Shown piece by piece: positions 46,227 through 57,145 of a DNA stretch of 64,000 bases. The stretch is from Podospora bellae-mahoneyi (taxonomy: Eukaryota > Ascomycota > Sordariomycetes > Sordariales > Podosporaceae). The translations under genes were made by a program, and so were the position numbers. The notes under the pieces are model-generated. The model was given only the letters and a program-made list of their open reading frames with translations, was not told the DNA's origin and made no database searches. Where the stretch lies: NCBI RefSeq assembly GCF_035222275.1, contig NC_085885.1, forward strand, positions 2,852,001 to 2,916,000. The letters run 5' to 3'. How positions within the stretch are numbered: position 1 is the first letter of the stretch; every line of letters starts with the position of its first letter.

Positions 46227-46885
46227 TTCGTCCATGGTAAAATAGCTACATAAATGAGCGGGGCCAGTTCGCTGTTTGCCGAAGGGGGCGCCCATGTGTA
46301 TGGGAGTGTCACATAGCCTTGCGAGGCTGGGGGATATTGCTGGACTGGGGCCAGTTCAACATGGTAATTCTTTTTTTGCTTCTCGATATTTTGCTCTCTT
46401 CTTTACTCTGCCGCCTCGAGAGTTCCTCCACCAGCACCTCTCTGTATCACCCCAGCGCTTCTCGTCAAAAAATCATTTGCACTGTAAACATGCTAATGAC
46501 TGCACCCGCCTGCCAAACGCAGCGGCAAGCAACTAACCTTTCCACGTTTGCAACTTATCTTACCCGATCGAGCTTTAGAAGCCTTTGGCACCGTCGCCAT
46601 CACAATCATGGTGGTGACGCCCCAGATCGCCAACTCCACAAACAAGGCTGAGTGAGATCTCCACCCCCGCGAAACCCACCCGCCGCGCTTGTGCGCCTCC
46701 ACTCACTGCTTATTTTGACTTCCCTCAAGTTCTTACATTCCCATCAGCACGACAGCTCATCGCTAATGATTTCAACGTTACAGGCAGCCACCGCCAGAAT
46801 GAAAGCTGTCTTCAATCATTGGTATTGCAATTGATCGCATTATATACACCCATCTCATCGCCCTCTACATCATAACAGGACTCCG
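46227..46885. other. Intergenic, nothing recognised
   Basis: Downstream of the minus-strand monooxygenase gene. Short frames only. Confidence 0.5.
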
Positions 46886-48799
46886 CTACTCCCCATCGAC
46901 CGACTGAACCCATTCCGACATGAGATCCTCATAATCCTCCGGCCCATACGGCTCTGTTGCCTCTTTTAACCACCCCGCCTTCCGATGAACTTTCAAACCC
47001 ATATCCCCCACCATCAAATCCAAGTACGGCACCGCGTCAAACACAAAGTCCGGCAGCAGCGCGCCCTTCCCGGCCGGATACCTCCATTTGCCAAACCGAG
47101 CATGCAGTACCGTCTCGTGCTGAACCTCTTCCAGCGTCTTGGCCCTGCCTTCCCGATCCCTCTTCCCATCAACCGGCGGAATCGTCCTCACAGGCAGCTG
47201 GTCAGCAAAATACGCCGAGATCCACAACCCCTGGATATGCGCCATGATCATGGTGCTGAAGTTCATGCAGATACCCGCAAAGGCGATATCTCTTGTCTGC
47301 ATGAACCTTGCTGAGGGTGGCACCATAAACCGGTACAGCGTCCATGGGGTCAGAGGAGTCGAAGGGTTGATCTTATCTGTCGTTGACAGACCCTTTGTTC
47401 CAAGGAGTGGCTTCAGGTTAGGGTTTTGAACTGGCTGATCCTTCAATCGCGGAAATTTACCGAGAATTTCCTTGTCAGCCCTTTCGACGGCTTCCTTGGT
47501 GAACAACTTTGCCTTGCTTGGTGTGTGAGGCAGCCCAATGTCTAGGTCGATTCCCTCGGGGAGAAACTTGACCGGTGGTACGTGCTTCCAGCCAGTCACA
47601 CAGCACAGGGCATCAGCCGGAAGGTCTGTACCGTTGGATAGGTGGACCGTTTTGTGGGACAGGCCGGTGATGTCTGCAATGTGAACTTTGACCGTACCTT
47701 TGGTCAGAAGGTCCCAGAAGCTGGTGGGGTAGTTGTAGATGGAAAAGGACGAAGCGGTGAACATGGGGTGGCTCCAGGGCTTGATCTTCTTGAGCTCGGG
47801 GTGGGAGTCGTATTTGTTGAGCGTGATGACGTCGTTGCCGAGGACGGACCAGAAGACGTTCGTGATGGCGCGGCCGAGGGCGGTGCCGTGGTAGAAGTTG
47901 CGGAGCGTGTTGTACCCGTCGGCGAAGCCCCAGATGCAAGGGCTGAACCAGGTGAGCATGCGGGTGTCTGGGGGTTGCGACGTTAGTACGATGATGCACA
48001 AGAGGGGTGTGGTTGGTCGAAGACACATACTGACCAGCTTCTCTAGCCACTTCTTCAATGGAGTCACGTAGGGTGGTGCCATCCACACAGCACCATGGCC
48101 GCTTTCTCGGATCACCCAGTCCACGTGGATGCCCTTCTTACCGTACGCATAAACTGCATCCCAAGCTGATTTACTCCCACCGAAAACCGTCACCTTATGA
48201 GTGGTTTCGAGGGTATCGACATGCTGAAGGAAATCAGCACCATGGAACAAAGGCGCGCTAAACTGCTCTTGTCCATCAATATGAGGCAAAAACGGCTCAG
48301 AAGTCAACCCGGTAGCGACAATGAGCTTCTTTGCAAAGATCCTGCTCGTCTCGTCCTCATGCTCTACTGTCAGGGTCCAACCACCGTCCAGTCCATCCTG
48401 GTGTTCAGCAGTCACAACCTTATGACGGAAGCGGATTTTATCCGCGATGCCAAACTTCTCAGCATAGGCTTTCAGGTACTCGTGCACGACAACGCCTGGG
48501 ATGTGGTCTCCTGGCTTCACACCGAATTGCTCGGTGGTCATCGGAAAGTCAGGGAACTGATATGTCCCAAGCATGTTGTTTGTTCGGAGCTCGGGGTAGA
48601 GCCGGCTATTGGCCCAGACACCGCCGACGCTCTCTTTGTCGTCGAGTAGGGCGAGAGTCTTGCCATTGTTGAGCTGGTGGTAGGTCTTTGCAGCGGAGAG
48701 TCCGGCGATGCCTATGCAATGCAGTTAGTTCCGGGTTGCGACACGCAGGACGGGTGGTGGCATACCTGCGCCTATGACCACGAGGTCGAGGGTTTCCAT
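46886..48799 (-). CDS. Flavin-containing monooxygenase
   Basis: Exons 48799-48766, 48711-48031 and 47967-46886 give 598 residues. The FAD-binding Rossmann motif VVIGAGIAGLSAAKTY starts at residue 7 and is split by the first intron. The NADPH-binding motif VFGGSKSAWDAVYAYGKKG lies mid-protein, and VTGWKHVPP marks the late dinucleotide region. Related fungal enzymes are class B flavin monooxygenases, often in secondary metabolism; no biosynthetic cluster surrounds it. The C-terminal region contains an FSTMIMAHIQGLWISAYFA-type hydrophobic helix. For the second intron I use the GTATGT donor at 48030 rather than GTCAGT four bases upstream. Confidence 0.88.
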
Positions 48800-51240
48800 G
48801 GCAGAGGATTTGAGTTGCCCGTTGAGGTACTCGGTGAAGGACGGTGGGTGTTTGCTTCGAAGGATATTCCCTGAGCGCAGCAATGGTTGGAGGTGTGACC
48901 TCTTTGACCCTCGGACAACTCGGGCCCTGAATGCAGGTACGTCCGTTCCAAGTCAAAAAGGAAGGTTTCTTACTGTCTCAACGGTGGGTATGTGCAGTGC
49001 CGTGATCGGATTATGGCAATCGCAAGTTGAAGCCCTTCTTCATTGCTGACCCTGCTCACTGAAGATTTCTTTTTTTCAGGAACAAAATCACCAAGGGGCA
49101 CGCTGCTGATGTGTGATCAAGGGAGCTGGTCCCGCGGTCTCGGCACATGCTCTTGAATTGGGACATATGTCCCCTGTTCTTTTATCAGTAGGGTTGCAGT
49201 CGGATCCCAGATGGGATGCCAGACAAAGAACCAACTGCATGTTCGGCCGTGCTTACAATGCATCCGATAGGCAGAGGCGAAACTCTCTTCCCTATTCACC
49301 TTGTCGATTTTCCATTCTGACCAACGAGAGGCATTAGAGAACGTGGGGAAGCTGACTGTGTCGTGCTGAGGGGCTTGATGCCAAGGCCAACATTCCATTG
49401 AGCTGTGAACCGCTTTGTGCCTAAACCTGGCTGCGATCGGCGGGGTGCAGCCCCCCTTTTTTGAGGTTGTTTCAGGGGTTCATCTTGGTTGTTCCTTGGG
49501 CCTGGCCAGGCTTTGAGTCTTGCAGTTTGTGGGGGATACCTTATCATGGTGTGGGGATGCTATCAAGGTGCGTAACAGTAAAGGTTGTCATGAGCTGCCA
49601 AAATGCATTGTCAGCTTGCTGCGGAGATTTCTTGAGGCTGGAACCAATAGCCTTCTCGTCGCATTCGATAGCGCATGTGGTGTAACAACTGGGAGGCTCT
49701 TGGGGGAGAGGGGGGTTGGGGTTCAGCAATGGAGAGTTGCCATATCATTGCAGGTGAGCAAACACATCATAAAGTAATGCATGGTCTCTCACGGTGCTAC
49801 CGTTGAAACCGATATCGCCCCTTCAGGACTCTAGGGATTATCAAGGACAGCAAAACTTTCGCATCAAGGCCACCGTGCCAGCATCAGACACATGGAGAAT
49901 CCTGTCAGGGCAATGATGACGTGCATCACTTACTGCTTTCAGTCCAACACCCACCATCCAGTAATTTCTTCCTTTCTTTTTACGTGGGGGGCTAACGGCG
50001 GCGGGCGTTGCGTGGGGTGTTTTACGAAATTCTTGACAAAGAGTGACGAGATTGGCGATGAAATCTGAAGAAAAGCAAAGGGAAGATGCCGGTCAATGTC
50101 ATAGCAGACAAAGAAAGACCTGAGCGGTCCGTCCGTCCACAAGCACGTGGGTTTTAGATCTCTTCAATTGATCAAGTCAAATGCTCTTCCCTTCGGTGCT
50201 GCCGATGAAGAGTACTGTACCTTTCCGTCCCCACGTGGCCGTTCGGCTCAACCCCGCTGTGTTGAAGATACCCCTATCAACACTTCAGTAGTTGCTCCAT
50301 GGAGATATTCTCGCTCGATGTTAATCCCCTCCCGGTGCAATACCTCCGTCGGCCTACCTTCCAATCCCATCCCGGAGACTCGTCGGAGATTTTCTTTTTC
50401 TTCAACGGCACACTGCAGCCACTGGTTCGCTCAGCTGAGCGGGTTTGCTGCTGTGAAACCGGATCACTTTACCACGTGCAGCCAGGACGAACATATTTAA
50501 TGTTATAACCAAGGGAAACTTGCATGCGCCCGAAGAGAGAAGGGAATTGCTTTTTCTTTTCTTGGTGGTGTTTCTACCCGTCAACGTGATCTGCGGTGAC
50601 GAGTTTCACAAACGGTTAGCAGCAGAAGGGGAGAGGGGATTGCTAGTGGTCAGCCAATGCAACGGGCCCCCTTTTTTTTTTTTGGATTGCCAGGGGGTTT
50701 GGGGTGGTCAGCAGTGGAATGATAAGGTTGGATTTCGGGGGGGGTGGGCTTATTGTAATTAGGTAGATATGCTGCTTGCCTGATGCTGTCCTACGGGGTG
50801 GGTGCTGTATACACTTCGCTCCTCTGGCCGCCCGCGCTTTGTTTCTCCTGAGGCTTCTTGTGTTCCTGTTGGAGGCATGGTGCGCAAGAACGGGGTGTTA
50901 TCTACCTACATTGGCTCCCTTTAAAGAAGAGGACGCCTCGGGTACCTTAATCTGCTTTTGCTTTTCCGCGCTGGGGCGTCCTGCTGGAGGTTTCTTTATC
51001 GTTCTGGACTTTGTTGTATTTTTAACTTGTGGGCTTCTGTCTGGCGGGTGGTGTTGATGAGGTCATCTTTTCTTCATGAAGGTTAAAAAGACGGAATCTG
51101 CCGTTTTTTATCTCTCCTTCGAGGTCGTAGCGGCCTTATTGGGAAATATTGCACGCCCCCTTTCCTTCCCACGTGGGCCGAAATCGATATACCGACCTTA
51201 CCTACCGAGCGCTTTGACGGACAGTGGTGCCAGATTCACC
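48800..51240. other. Gene-free stretch of 2.4 kb
   Basis: This is the longest stretch without a supported gene. It lies between the divergent monooxygenase and rhodopsin-like genes, so it includes both promoters. Open frames here are short and lack domains. A 10-nt T run occurs near 50680. Four CACGTG palindromes are listed separately. Confidence 0.5.
50144..51175. promoter_or_regulatory. Four CACGTG (E-box/G-box) palindromes upstream of the rhodopsin-like gene
   Basis: CACGTG occurs at 50144, 50232, 50473 and 51170, the last about 70 bp before the ATG at 51241. A 6-mer is expected about once per 4 kb by chance. bHLH regulators bind this site. Binding here is inference only. Confidence 0.3.
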
Positions 51241-52834
51241 ATGGAGGCGTTTATTATTGAAGCGTTTACCTTGTTGGGAGTTGCGTTGGTGGTTGTTGGG
51301 ATGAGGACGTATGTTAGGCTAACGACTGTGGGGATTAAGGGGTTCCAGGCGGATGATTATTTAATGTTGGTTGCTGCGGTGAGTTTGTTCTTCTTGGAGA
51401 TGTGATGATGGGGATGGGGAGAGTTGGGGACTGATCACCTGTGTTGTGGGATAGGGGGCATATACCGTGGAAACATATCTTGCGTACTCGGTGGGTGCGT
51501 TATGGAAGGGGTTGGCGAATAATGCGATGACGGATGAGCAGAGACGTCTGCTTGATCCGAACAGTGAGGAGTTTAGGCTGAGGTATGTTCTGACTACATC
51601 ACGGCCTGCTGGAGTGTGGTAGCTCATGATCGGACTGCAGGGTCAACGGGTCCAAAACTCAGGTTGCTGGGTGGTCGACGTACACATTTCTTCTGTGGAC
51701 GATCAAGGCGGCGATATGCACCTTCTATCTTCGCCTGACTGTGGGTGACAGACCAGCCACTGTATCATCACGATGACTGCTTGCTGATAACAGCGTAGGA
51801 AGGGTTGGAATATCGCAAGCGCATCTTCACGGGCTTCGTGTTGATCTTCACCACCTGGGTTGCCGTCCTCCTGTCAATATTGCTGGGCTGCCGTCCTCTC
51901 GAGAGGAACTGGCAAATCTATCCAAATCCCGGCAGCAAGTCTCCAATCTGCTGTACCCAAAACACCGAATGCTAACGCCATGTCAGATCACTGTCAACCG
52001 GCCATCTCCAACATTGACATCTTTGTAACTCTTGGGTTGAATGTCTCCACAGACATTTACCTCATGAGCATTCCCATACCCATGCTATGGCGTGCTACCA
52101 TGAGACCGATGAAAAAGGTTGGGCTCATTGTGTTGTTTTCTGGTGGAGCGTTTGTGACGGTGGCAGGAGTGTTGCGATGTATCCTGATTGTTACAGTGAG
52201 TTATACAGAATGTCAGTGCAAAAAAAGAGACAGTAACTGACCTGGGGTGTTGCAGGATCCCATCAACGGCGCTCAACAAGCAGGTTCCTGGGCCGTCCGG
52301 GAGACGTTTGTGGCTGTGGTGACTTCCAATCTTCCCATGTGTGTTCCCCTAATTAACAGATGGGGTCGACCAATTTTGGGAAGCCTAAAGTCCCTCAAGT
52401 CAACAACGGGCAGGATGACACGTTCTGGCCGTTCAGATCCGAAGCATGGAGCGTTCAGGCTTGAGGATAAGAACCCGAGACGTGGAATGGGGCCGAGGAG
52501 TGTCAATCCTATCACTGAGCTTACGATATCCGAGACGGAGCTGGCTGAGATTCAGCACCAGGAGTATTTTTGGAATCCCAATAAGGGTCGTCATGACCCA
52601 GAGAGCGGACTGGATGGTGAGGGTACGAGCCCAGGTGGGTTGATCTGGAAGCAGACATCGCTCCAAGTGTCGGAGTCGAGAAATTACCATGGTGATGGTG
52701 TGGATGAGATTGACTTTGGGGATTATTATCTTGTGGAGCAAGCAAAGAAGAGCGCCGAGATCATGGCCACTTCGCCGACTGGAAGGAGTTGGAAGACTTC
52801 GAATAGCAATCGCCAGGATCGACGATCGCCGTGA
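51241..52834 (+). CDS. Fungal rhodopsin-like seven-transmembrane protein with a GC-AG intron
   Basis: Exons 51241-51378, 51455-51582, 51641-51740, 51799-51934, 51987-52195 and 52256-52834 give 429 residues. The protein has the fungal integral-membrane (SAT4-type, rhodopsin-like) pattern: FQADDYLML in the first loop, GCRPLERNWQIYPNPGNHCQ, SNIDIFVTLGLNVSTDIYLM and LPMCVPLINRW at the last helix, then a hydrophilic acidic tail. The fourth intron (51935-51986) begins GCAAGT; only this choice restores the conserved NPGNHCQPAI without a stop. Members are often unlinked to retinal and of unknown ligand. The plasma membrane is the likely location. Confidence 0.87.
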
Positions 52835-53160
52835 ATAGCAGCATGATGTCGACACTGCCGTGAATACTGAGGAAGTGGGGTTCATGTTTATTGTGGTCAT
52901 TCCACAATAGAGGGACAATAGTGAATAGAGCGCACTGAAAAGTGCATTGTCGAGCTGCCAGCATTGGGCTGTGGTCACCACAATGGCAGGAGTGCTGGGG
53001 AAGCCCACCCACCTTTTTCTTAAGACTTGCTTGGATTTCTCCTTTGAGCTTTTTTTCTCGCACTTGACATCACGATATTCCAGCAAACCTCATTTTTGAC
53101 TCTGGCGTTTTTTTCTTGTTACTTTTCTTTTTGTTTTTAAAAAGAAACTCTAATATTTTT
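52835..53160. other. Intergenic, T-rich near its 3' end
   Basis: The last 60 nt (53100-53160) are T-rich and end in ATTTTTAG, a plausible splice acceptor for the following frame. No upstream exon could be matched. Confidence 0.4.
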
Positions 53161-53722
53161 AGGGGAACGAGTCTTGCCCGCACGCGTGAGCCCTCCCGCG
53201 ACGCCTGTCCGCGCCTTTGCCAGCAGCTCGCCCGAGCGCAAGACGGGCGTGGCCAAGCCCAAAGTTGCCGTTTGCGAGCGCCAGGGGGGTAGTTTTGCTG
53301 GGATGGTTTTGGGAAATGTTGGGATGAAGGAGAAGGTTGGGAGGTTGGGGGATGACTGGTTGAGGCAGCGGAGAGGGTGGTCCAATGCTGTAACGGGCAC
53401 AGATTGGATTGGGGTGTTCAAGCAGTTGGTGGAGTGGGTGGTTGGCGAGGTGGGCGATAAACTCACTGTTGCTGGGTTTATGGTGTTTTTCGCGCTGTTG
53501 TGGGCCGTGGTCATGACAGTGGTGTGGATGGTGCAGGCGGTTGGCCAAATATGGCATACCTGGTACAGGCAGGAGAAGATTGTGGTCTTGGAGGAGGTTG
53601 ATTCGGAGGGCAGGGATCGCCACAGACCGGCTTTCCTGGATATCAATGTGGAGGAGATGGCTGGGAGTTTGCTTGGGAAGCGGAGGGAGAAGGGCACCGG
53701 TGTTGGTTGGGGCCGAGGCTGA
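53161..53722 (+). CDS. Membrane-anchored hypothetical protein, 5' end unresolved
   Basis: An open frame runs from an apparent acceptor at 53160 to the stop at 53720-53722 (about 185 residues). The N-terminal part is rich in Pro/Arg/Ser, then comes a helical segment and one strong hydrophobic helix around LTVAGFMVFFALLWAVVMTV. A charged tail follows. No ATG occurs near the start; the first in frame begins MVLGNVGMKEKVG. An exon is missing or the gene is truncated. Family not recognised. Confidence 0.4.
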
Positions 53723-53841
53723 AGATATCGAGGCGTTTAGGGGAGGGCTCAAATCTTTCGCTACTAAGCATCCGGGTCGTCGTGGGAGGAGCTCGCCATA
53801 GGCTTTATGCCTTTCCCAACACCCAAAAGGCGTCATCACTA

Positions 53842-54210
53842 ACCGAGTGGGCATTATCGAAACTCGGCGAGGCGCAGACAAACGCAAACGACACCATTGG
53901 CGGGCATGATCAGCATCCGATTGCGCATTATCGAAATTCAGAGCGCTCTCTCAACAACCCAGGCGGGAATTATCGAAGGCTGGGTCAGCGTTAATGCATT
54001 GGAGGTTATTTTCAAAGTCCTGTCCGCGACCGCAAGAGGCATACGGGCCATCCAAGTGGGCATTATAGAAACTTGGACCGGCGTTTTGAAGACCCAAGCG
54101 GGCATTATCGAAGCTTGGGCGGGCGTTTAGAGTGTATTTGGGAGGTCTTTAGTCATTGGAAGAAGGAGTATGGGCCGTTCAAGTGGGCATCATCGGAAGT
54201 TTGATGGGCG
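53842..54210. repeat. Cluster of diverged hairpin repeats with a shared 13-nt loop
   Basis: At least six copies of a unit centred on GGGCATTATCGAA occur at about 53843, 53916, 53957, 54051, 54093 and 54178. In four, the loop is flanked by complementary arms whose sequence differs but still pairs: CCGAGT/ACTCGG, ACCCAGGC/GGCTGGGT (one mismatch), TCCAAGT/ACTTGGA and CCCAAGC/GCTTGGG. A GGCG-containing flank usually follows. Part of the cluster (53897-54130) is also open in one frame, with repeated GIIE-Trp-like peptides, but the first copy lies outside it. Confidence 0.8.
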
Positions 54211-54836
54211 TGGGAGACCTGGGCCAGCCTCATCAAGCTCGGACATGCATCTGCACATGACTTCGTCACCTCTCTGCATTGCCAGGACATTATCTATCTT
54301 TGAGCTAGGGATGCGCTGGAACATTTTAAAGGTCTGTCACACAGGTTGCTAGGGGCATATCGGGTTATAAAGGTGTTATGGAGGTAGCTTTATGGGTAGA
54401 TGGATACCAGCCAGCTGTTTTGTGTTGTTTGTTGGGCGTATATATATATTATGGGATGCATTTATTTAGATGATCTTTGGAGATACCGCAGAAAATCCGT
54501 TTCCCCCACAGAACGGTTGAAGACTCCCAGCAATATATCGCTTTGCCCGAAGTGAGACTATTCCCAATGACGTGATACCAGTTCCCCCGCATTTGTCCCT
54601 TTTGCTCCGCGCTATGCCCGCCAAGCCGTAACGTTGTGAGACACGGCTCTTTATCTGATGCGCCCTTTGCTGACCTCGAGCAGAATGCTTACCTAACGCA
54701 AACGGTGTTTATCTTCCTGTTTGAGCCGCTTGCGTAATTCATCGCCGTTTCCTGGGCTCGATATAATAAGGCCTGCTAGAAATCGGCCCATACACCGTTT
54801 AGCATCACAAAACCCTCACCAACAACATCAGCAGTC
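54211..54836. other. Intergenic, promoter region of the GFA-domain gene
   Basis: No gene was seen. A TATA-like TCGATATAATAAGG lies at about 54757, roughly 80 bp before the ATG at 54837. Confidence 0.45.
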
Positions 54837-55370
54837 ATGGCCTTCCCAGACAAATCCCAAGAGCAAGGAAAAGGCTTCACGCTCTCGTGCGAATGCGGCT
54901 ACATAACCATGACGACCCCCTCCCGCACCCCCTCCGGCATGGCACATTGCCACTGCCGAACATGTCAAAAACAATCAGGCTCGGCGTTTGGAACCTCTGT
55001 TTATTACCCCACCGACCAAGTCTTTCCCTTACCCGTGGCCTTGGAGGCGAAGTTGTCAGTGTTTGAGCACGGGACTGACAGCGGGAACACAATGAGATGT
55101 TATTTCTGTCCCAAGTGCGGCGTGAGGATTATGCACCAGGGAATTCTGCCAGATGGGAGCTGGAGGGAGATGATGAGCTTCAAGGCGGGGACGTTTGATG
55201 ACTGGCCTGAGGAAGGAGGGCTGAATTGGGAGGGGATGGGGGCGAGGCACATCTGGACGAGGAGTGCGAGGATGAATCTTTGTGGGAATTGGGAGGCCTG
55301 GGAGAAGTATCCGGATGATATGGTTGATAAGAAGAAGGGGGAGGGGGAGGGGGAGGAGAAGAAGGTGTGA
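54837..55370 (+). CDS. GFA/CENP-V domain protein (glutathione-dependent formaldehyde-activating-like)
   Basis: A single exon of 177 residues. Zinc-binding cysteines are clear: SCECGYITM, then AHCHCRTCQKQSGSAFGTSV, and CYFCPKCGVRIMHQG in the second half. This is the normal arrangement for the family of about 130-190 residues. The founding bacterial enzyme condenses formaldehyde with glutathione, but most fungal members have no proven substrate. The C-terminus is a low-complexity Glu/Gly/Lys tail. No signal peptide is seen, so a cytosolic protein is inferred. Confidence 0.9.
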   Translation: MAFPDKSQEQGKGFTLSCECGYITMTTPSRTPSGMAHCHCRTCQKQSGSAFGTSVYYPTDQVFPLPVALEAKLSVFEHGTDSGNTMRCYFCPKCGVRIMHQGILPDGSWREMMSFKAGTFDDWPEEGGLNWEGMGARHIWTRSARMNLCGNWEAWEKYPDDMVDKKKGEGEGEEKKV

Positions 55371-55689
55371 GTTAGGGGGTTGGCGGAGAGGGTTAGGGGT
55401 AGGGTTGGGCGAGATTGGGTCGGATGTACTCTGGCTTGCTGACAATGCGTACGATTTTTAATCTATCAACGAACCCTTATGTTATGTAATCGCATTAAAG
55501 CAGAAAAATGAGGTACCAGTGACCGAGATACCACAATGTCATCCTCAAAGTCATGGGTGTCGTCATTCAGGAACAGTAAGACCCTGAAAGCCAATTGAGT
55601 GGGGCAGTTATGCACGCCAAACTTTGTGCCTGGGCAGAACCCTCGTCAGAGTGGCCCAATTTCCAAACGGCGCCTTCTTTCTCCAGACC
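55371..55689. other. Intergenic, short
   Basis: This is the promoter region of the guanylate kinase gene. Nothing else was recognised. Confidence 0.5.
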
Positions 55690-56697
55690 ATGCGACCGTT
55701 GCAGCAGCTTTCCCGATCTTCGTTCAACGTCCTTCGTTCACGCTTTGTACATACAATGGCTCCAGGTCAGTTCCTCTCCTCGTCTTCTTGCCCTGATAGC
55801 GCTGAACCCGGCCTTCCGCGTTTTCTGCCCCGCCATTTCCGAACCATCCGAAATCTCGAGGGGCATGCGCACCTTGACGAACACCGCTGATGTTCCTCGA
55901 CAAACAGTCCCTGATTCTCGTCCTATTGTTATCTCCGGCCCCTCCGGCGTCGGAAAGGGAACTCTCTACGGCCGCTTGTTCCAAGTATGACCTACCCTAC
56001 CCACGCGCAACAGCTTCCCAGCACGAGACCACGAGACCGACGATGTTGACATGACCCGTCTACTCAGAACCACCCCGACACATTCACTCTTTCCGTTTCG
56101 CACACCACACGTGGTCCCCGCCCCGGTGAGACCGATGGTGTCCACTACCACTTCGTAACAAAGGAGGCGTTCGAGGCGCTCAAGGCAGCTGATGGGTTCG
56201 TCGAGAGGTAACACGCCCGCCGCACAAAGATCTACACAGAGAGGAGGAAGAAAGCTGACTAATGCCTTCGGAATAGCGCCAAGTTTGGCGACAACTACTA
56301 CGGTACCTCAAAGCAGACGATCGAAGAGCAAAAGGCCAAGGGCAAGGTGACCGTGCTTGATATCGAGGTCGAAGGCGTGAAGCAGATCCAGGCGCAAAAC
56401 TACCCCGCGCGGTATGTCTTCATTGCGCCGCCTAACGAGGAGGCGCTGGAGCAGAGACTGAGAGGGAGAGGCACCGAGAGCGAGGAGAGCATCCAGAAGA
56501 GGCTAAAGCAGGCCAAGGTTGAGCTCGAGTATGCCAAAGTGCCTGGAGTGCATGAGAAGATCATTGTCAACGATGTAGGTTCGGGGTGTGAGTCTGTCTT
56601 GGTTGCAAAGACAGGTGCTAACGTTCTGGGTGTCTAGGATCTGGAAAAGGCGTACAAGGAGCTGGAGGAGTTTGTCTTTGCGGAATCCAAGGCGTAA
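55690..56697 (+). CDS. GUK1: Guanylate kinase, possible dual start
   Basis: Exons 55690-55765, 55908-55984, 56068-56207, 56277-56574 and 56638-56697 give 216 residues from the first ATG, or 194 from the second at 55756. The enzyme phosphorylates GMP to GDP with ATP. The P-loop [36 protein letters not shown] (GMP site) and [17 protein letters not shown] are all present. The 22 extra N-terminal residues ([20 protein letters not shown]) are basic with Ser and hydrophobic residues, like a mitochondrial leader. The two ATGs are in frame, so alternative starts could give mitochondrial and cytosolic forms. The first intron, 142 nt, is long for this window. Confidence 0.95.
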
Positions 56698-57145
56698 GGA
56701 AGGTTTGGAGTTCGAGTTGGTTGGAGTTGTATAGATGGAATCCTTCAAGCTCATCGTCAATTTCGAACGCTAGCATCCAAGTCCATGTGCTCATTCCAGA
56801 AGAAGGTCGCCACTGTTTAACAATGCGGCTGACTACGAGGCAGTTGAAGAGGTGCAGGGGACTTGGATCATCTGTCGTCTCGACCTGCGATTCCGCCTTT
56901 TTGCATGTTCAAGTCGGTGTCTATTGGTCTCAACCTACAAGCCGTACCCCATGACAGACTGGTTACCGCCCTTCCGCTATTCCTTTTGCTTTCCTTCCTC
57001 TGCTTATACTTTGACTGGACCTCCTCCCTCTGCTTCGACGTGGCCAACTCGAATTGCTTCTCTGAAGACGAACGACCACAGAGCACCCGCCATTAACGCA
57101 ATCAACGATGGACGGAACATCTACAGAAGACTATGCCCTCTCCGT
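56698..57145. other. Intergenic, nothing recognised
   Basis: Only overlapping short frames were seen between guanylate kinase and the next locus. Confidence 0.5.

Noticed and set aside
49117-49398. Short minus-strand frame in the long gap
   Set aside because: 93 residues, no domain, no splice signals that extend it; expected by chance in GC-rich DNA.
53897-54130. 77-residue open frame over the hairpin cluster as a repeat protein gene
   Set aside because: The first and last hairpins lie outside it, and stem complementarity is kept across copies, which a coding explanation does not need.
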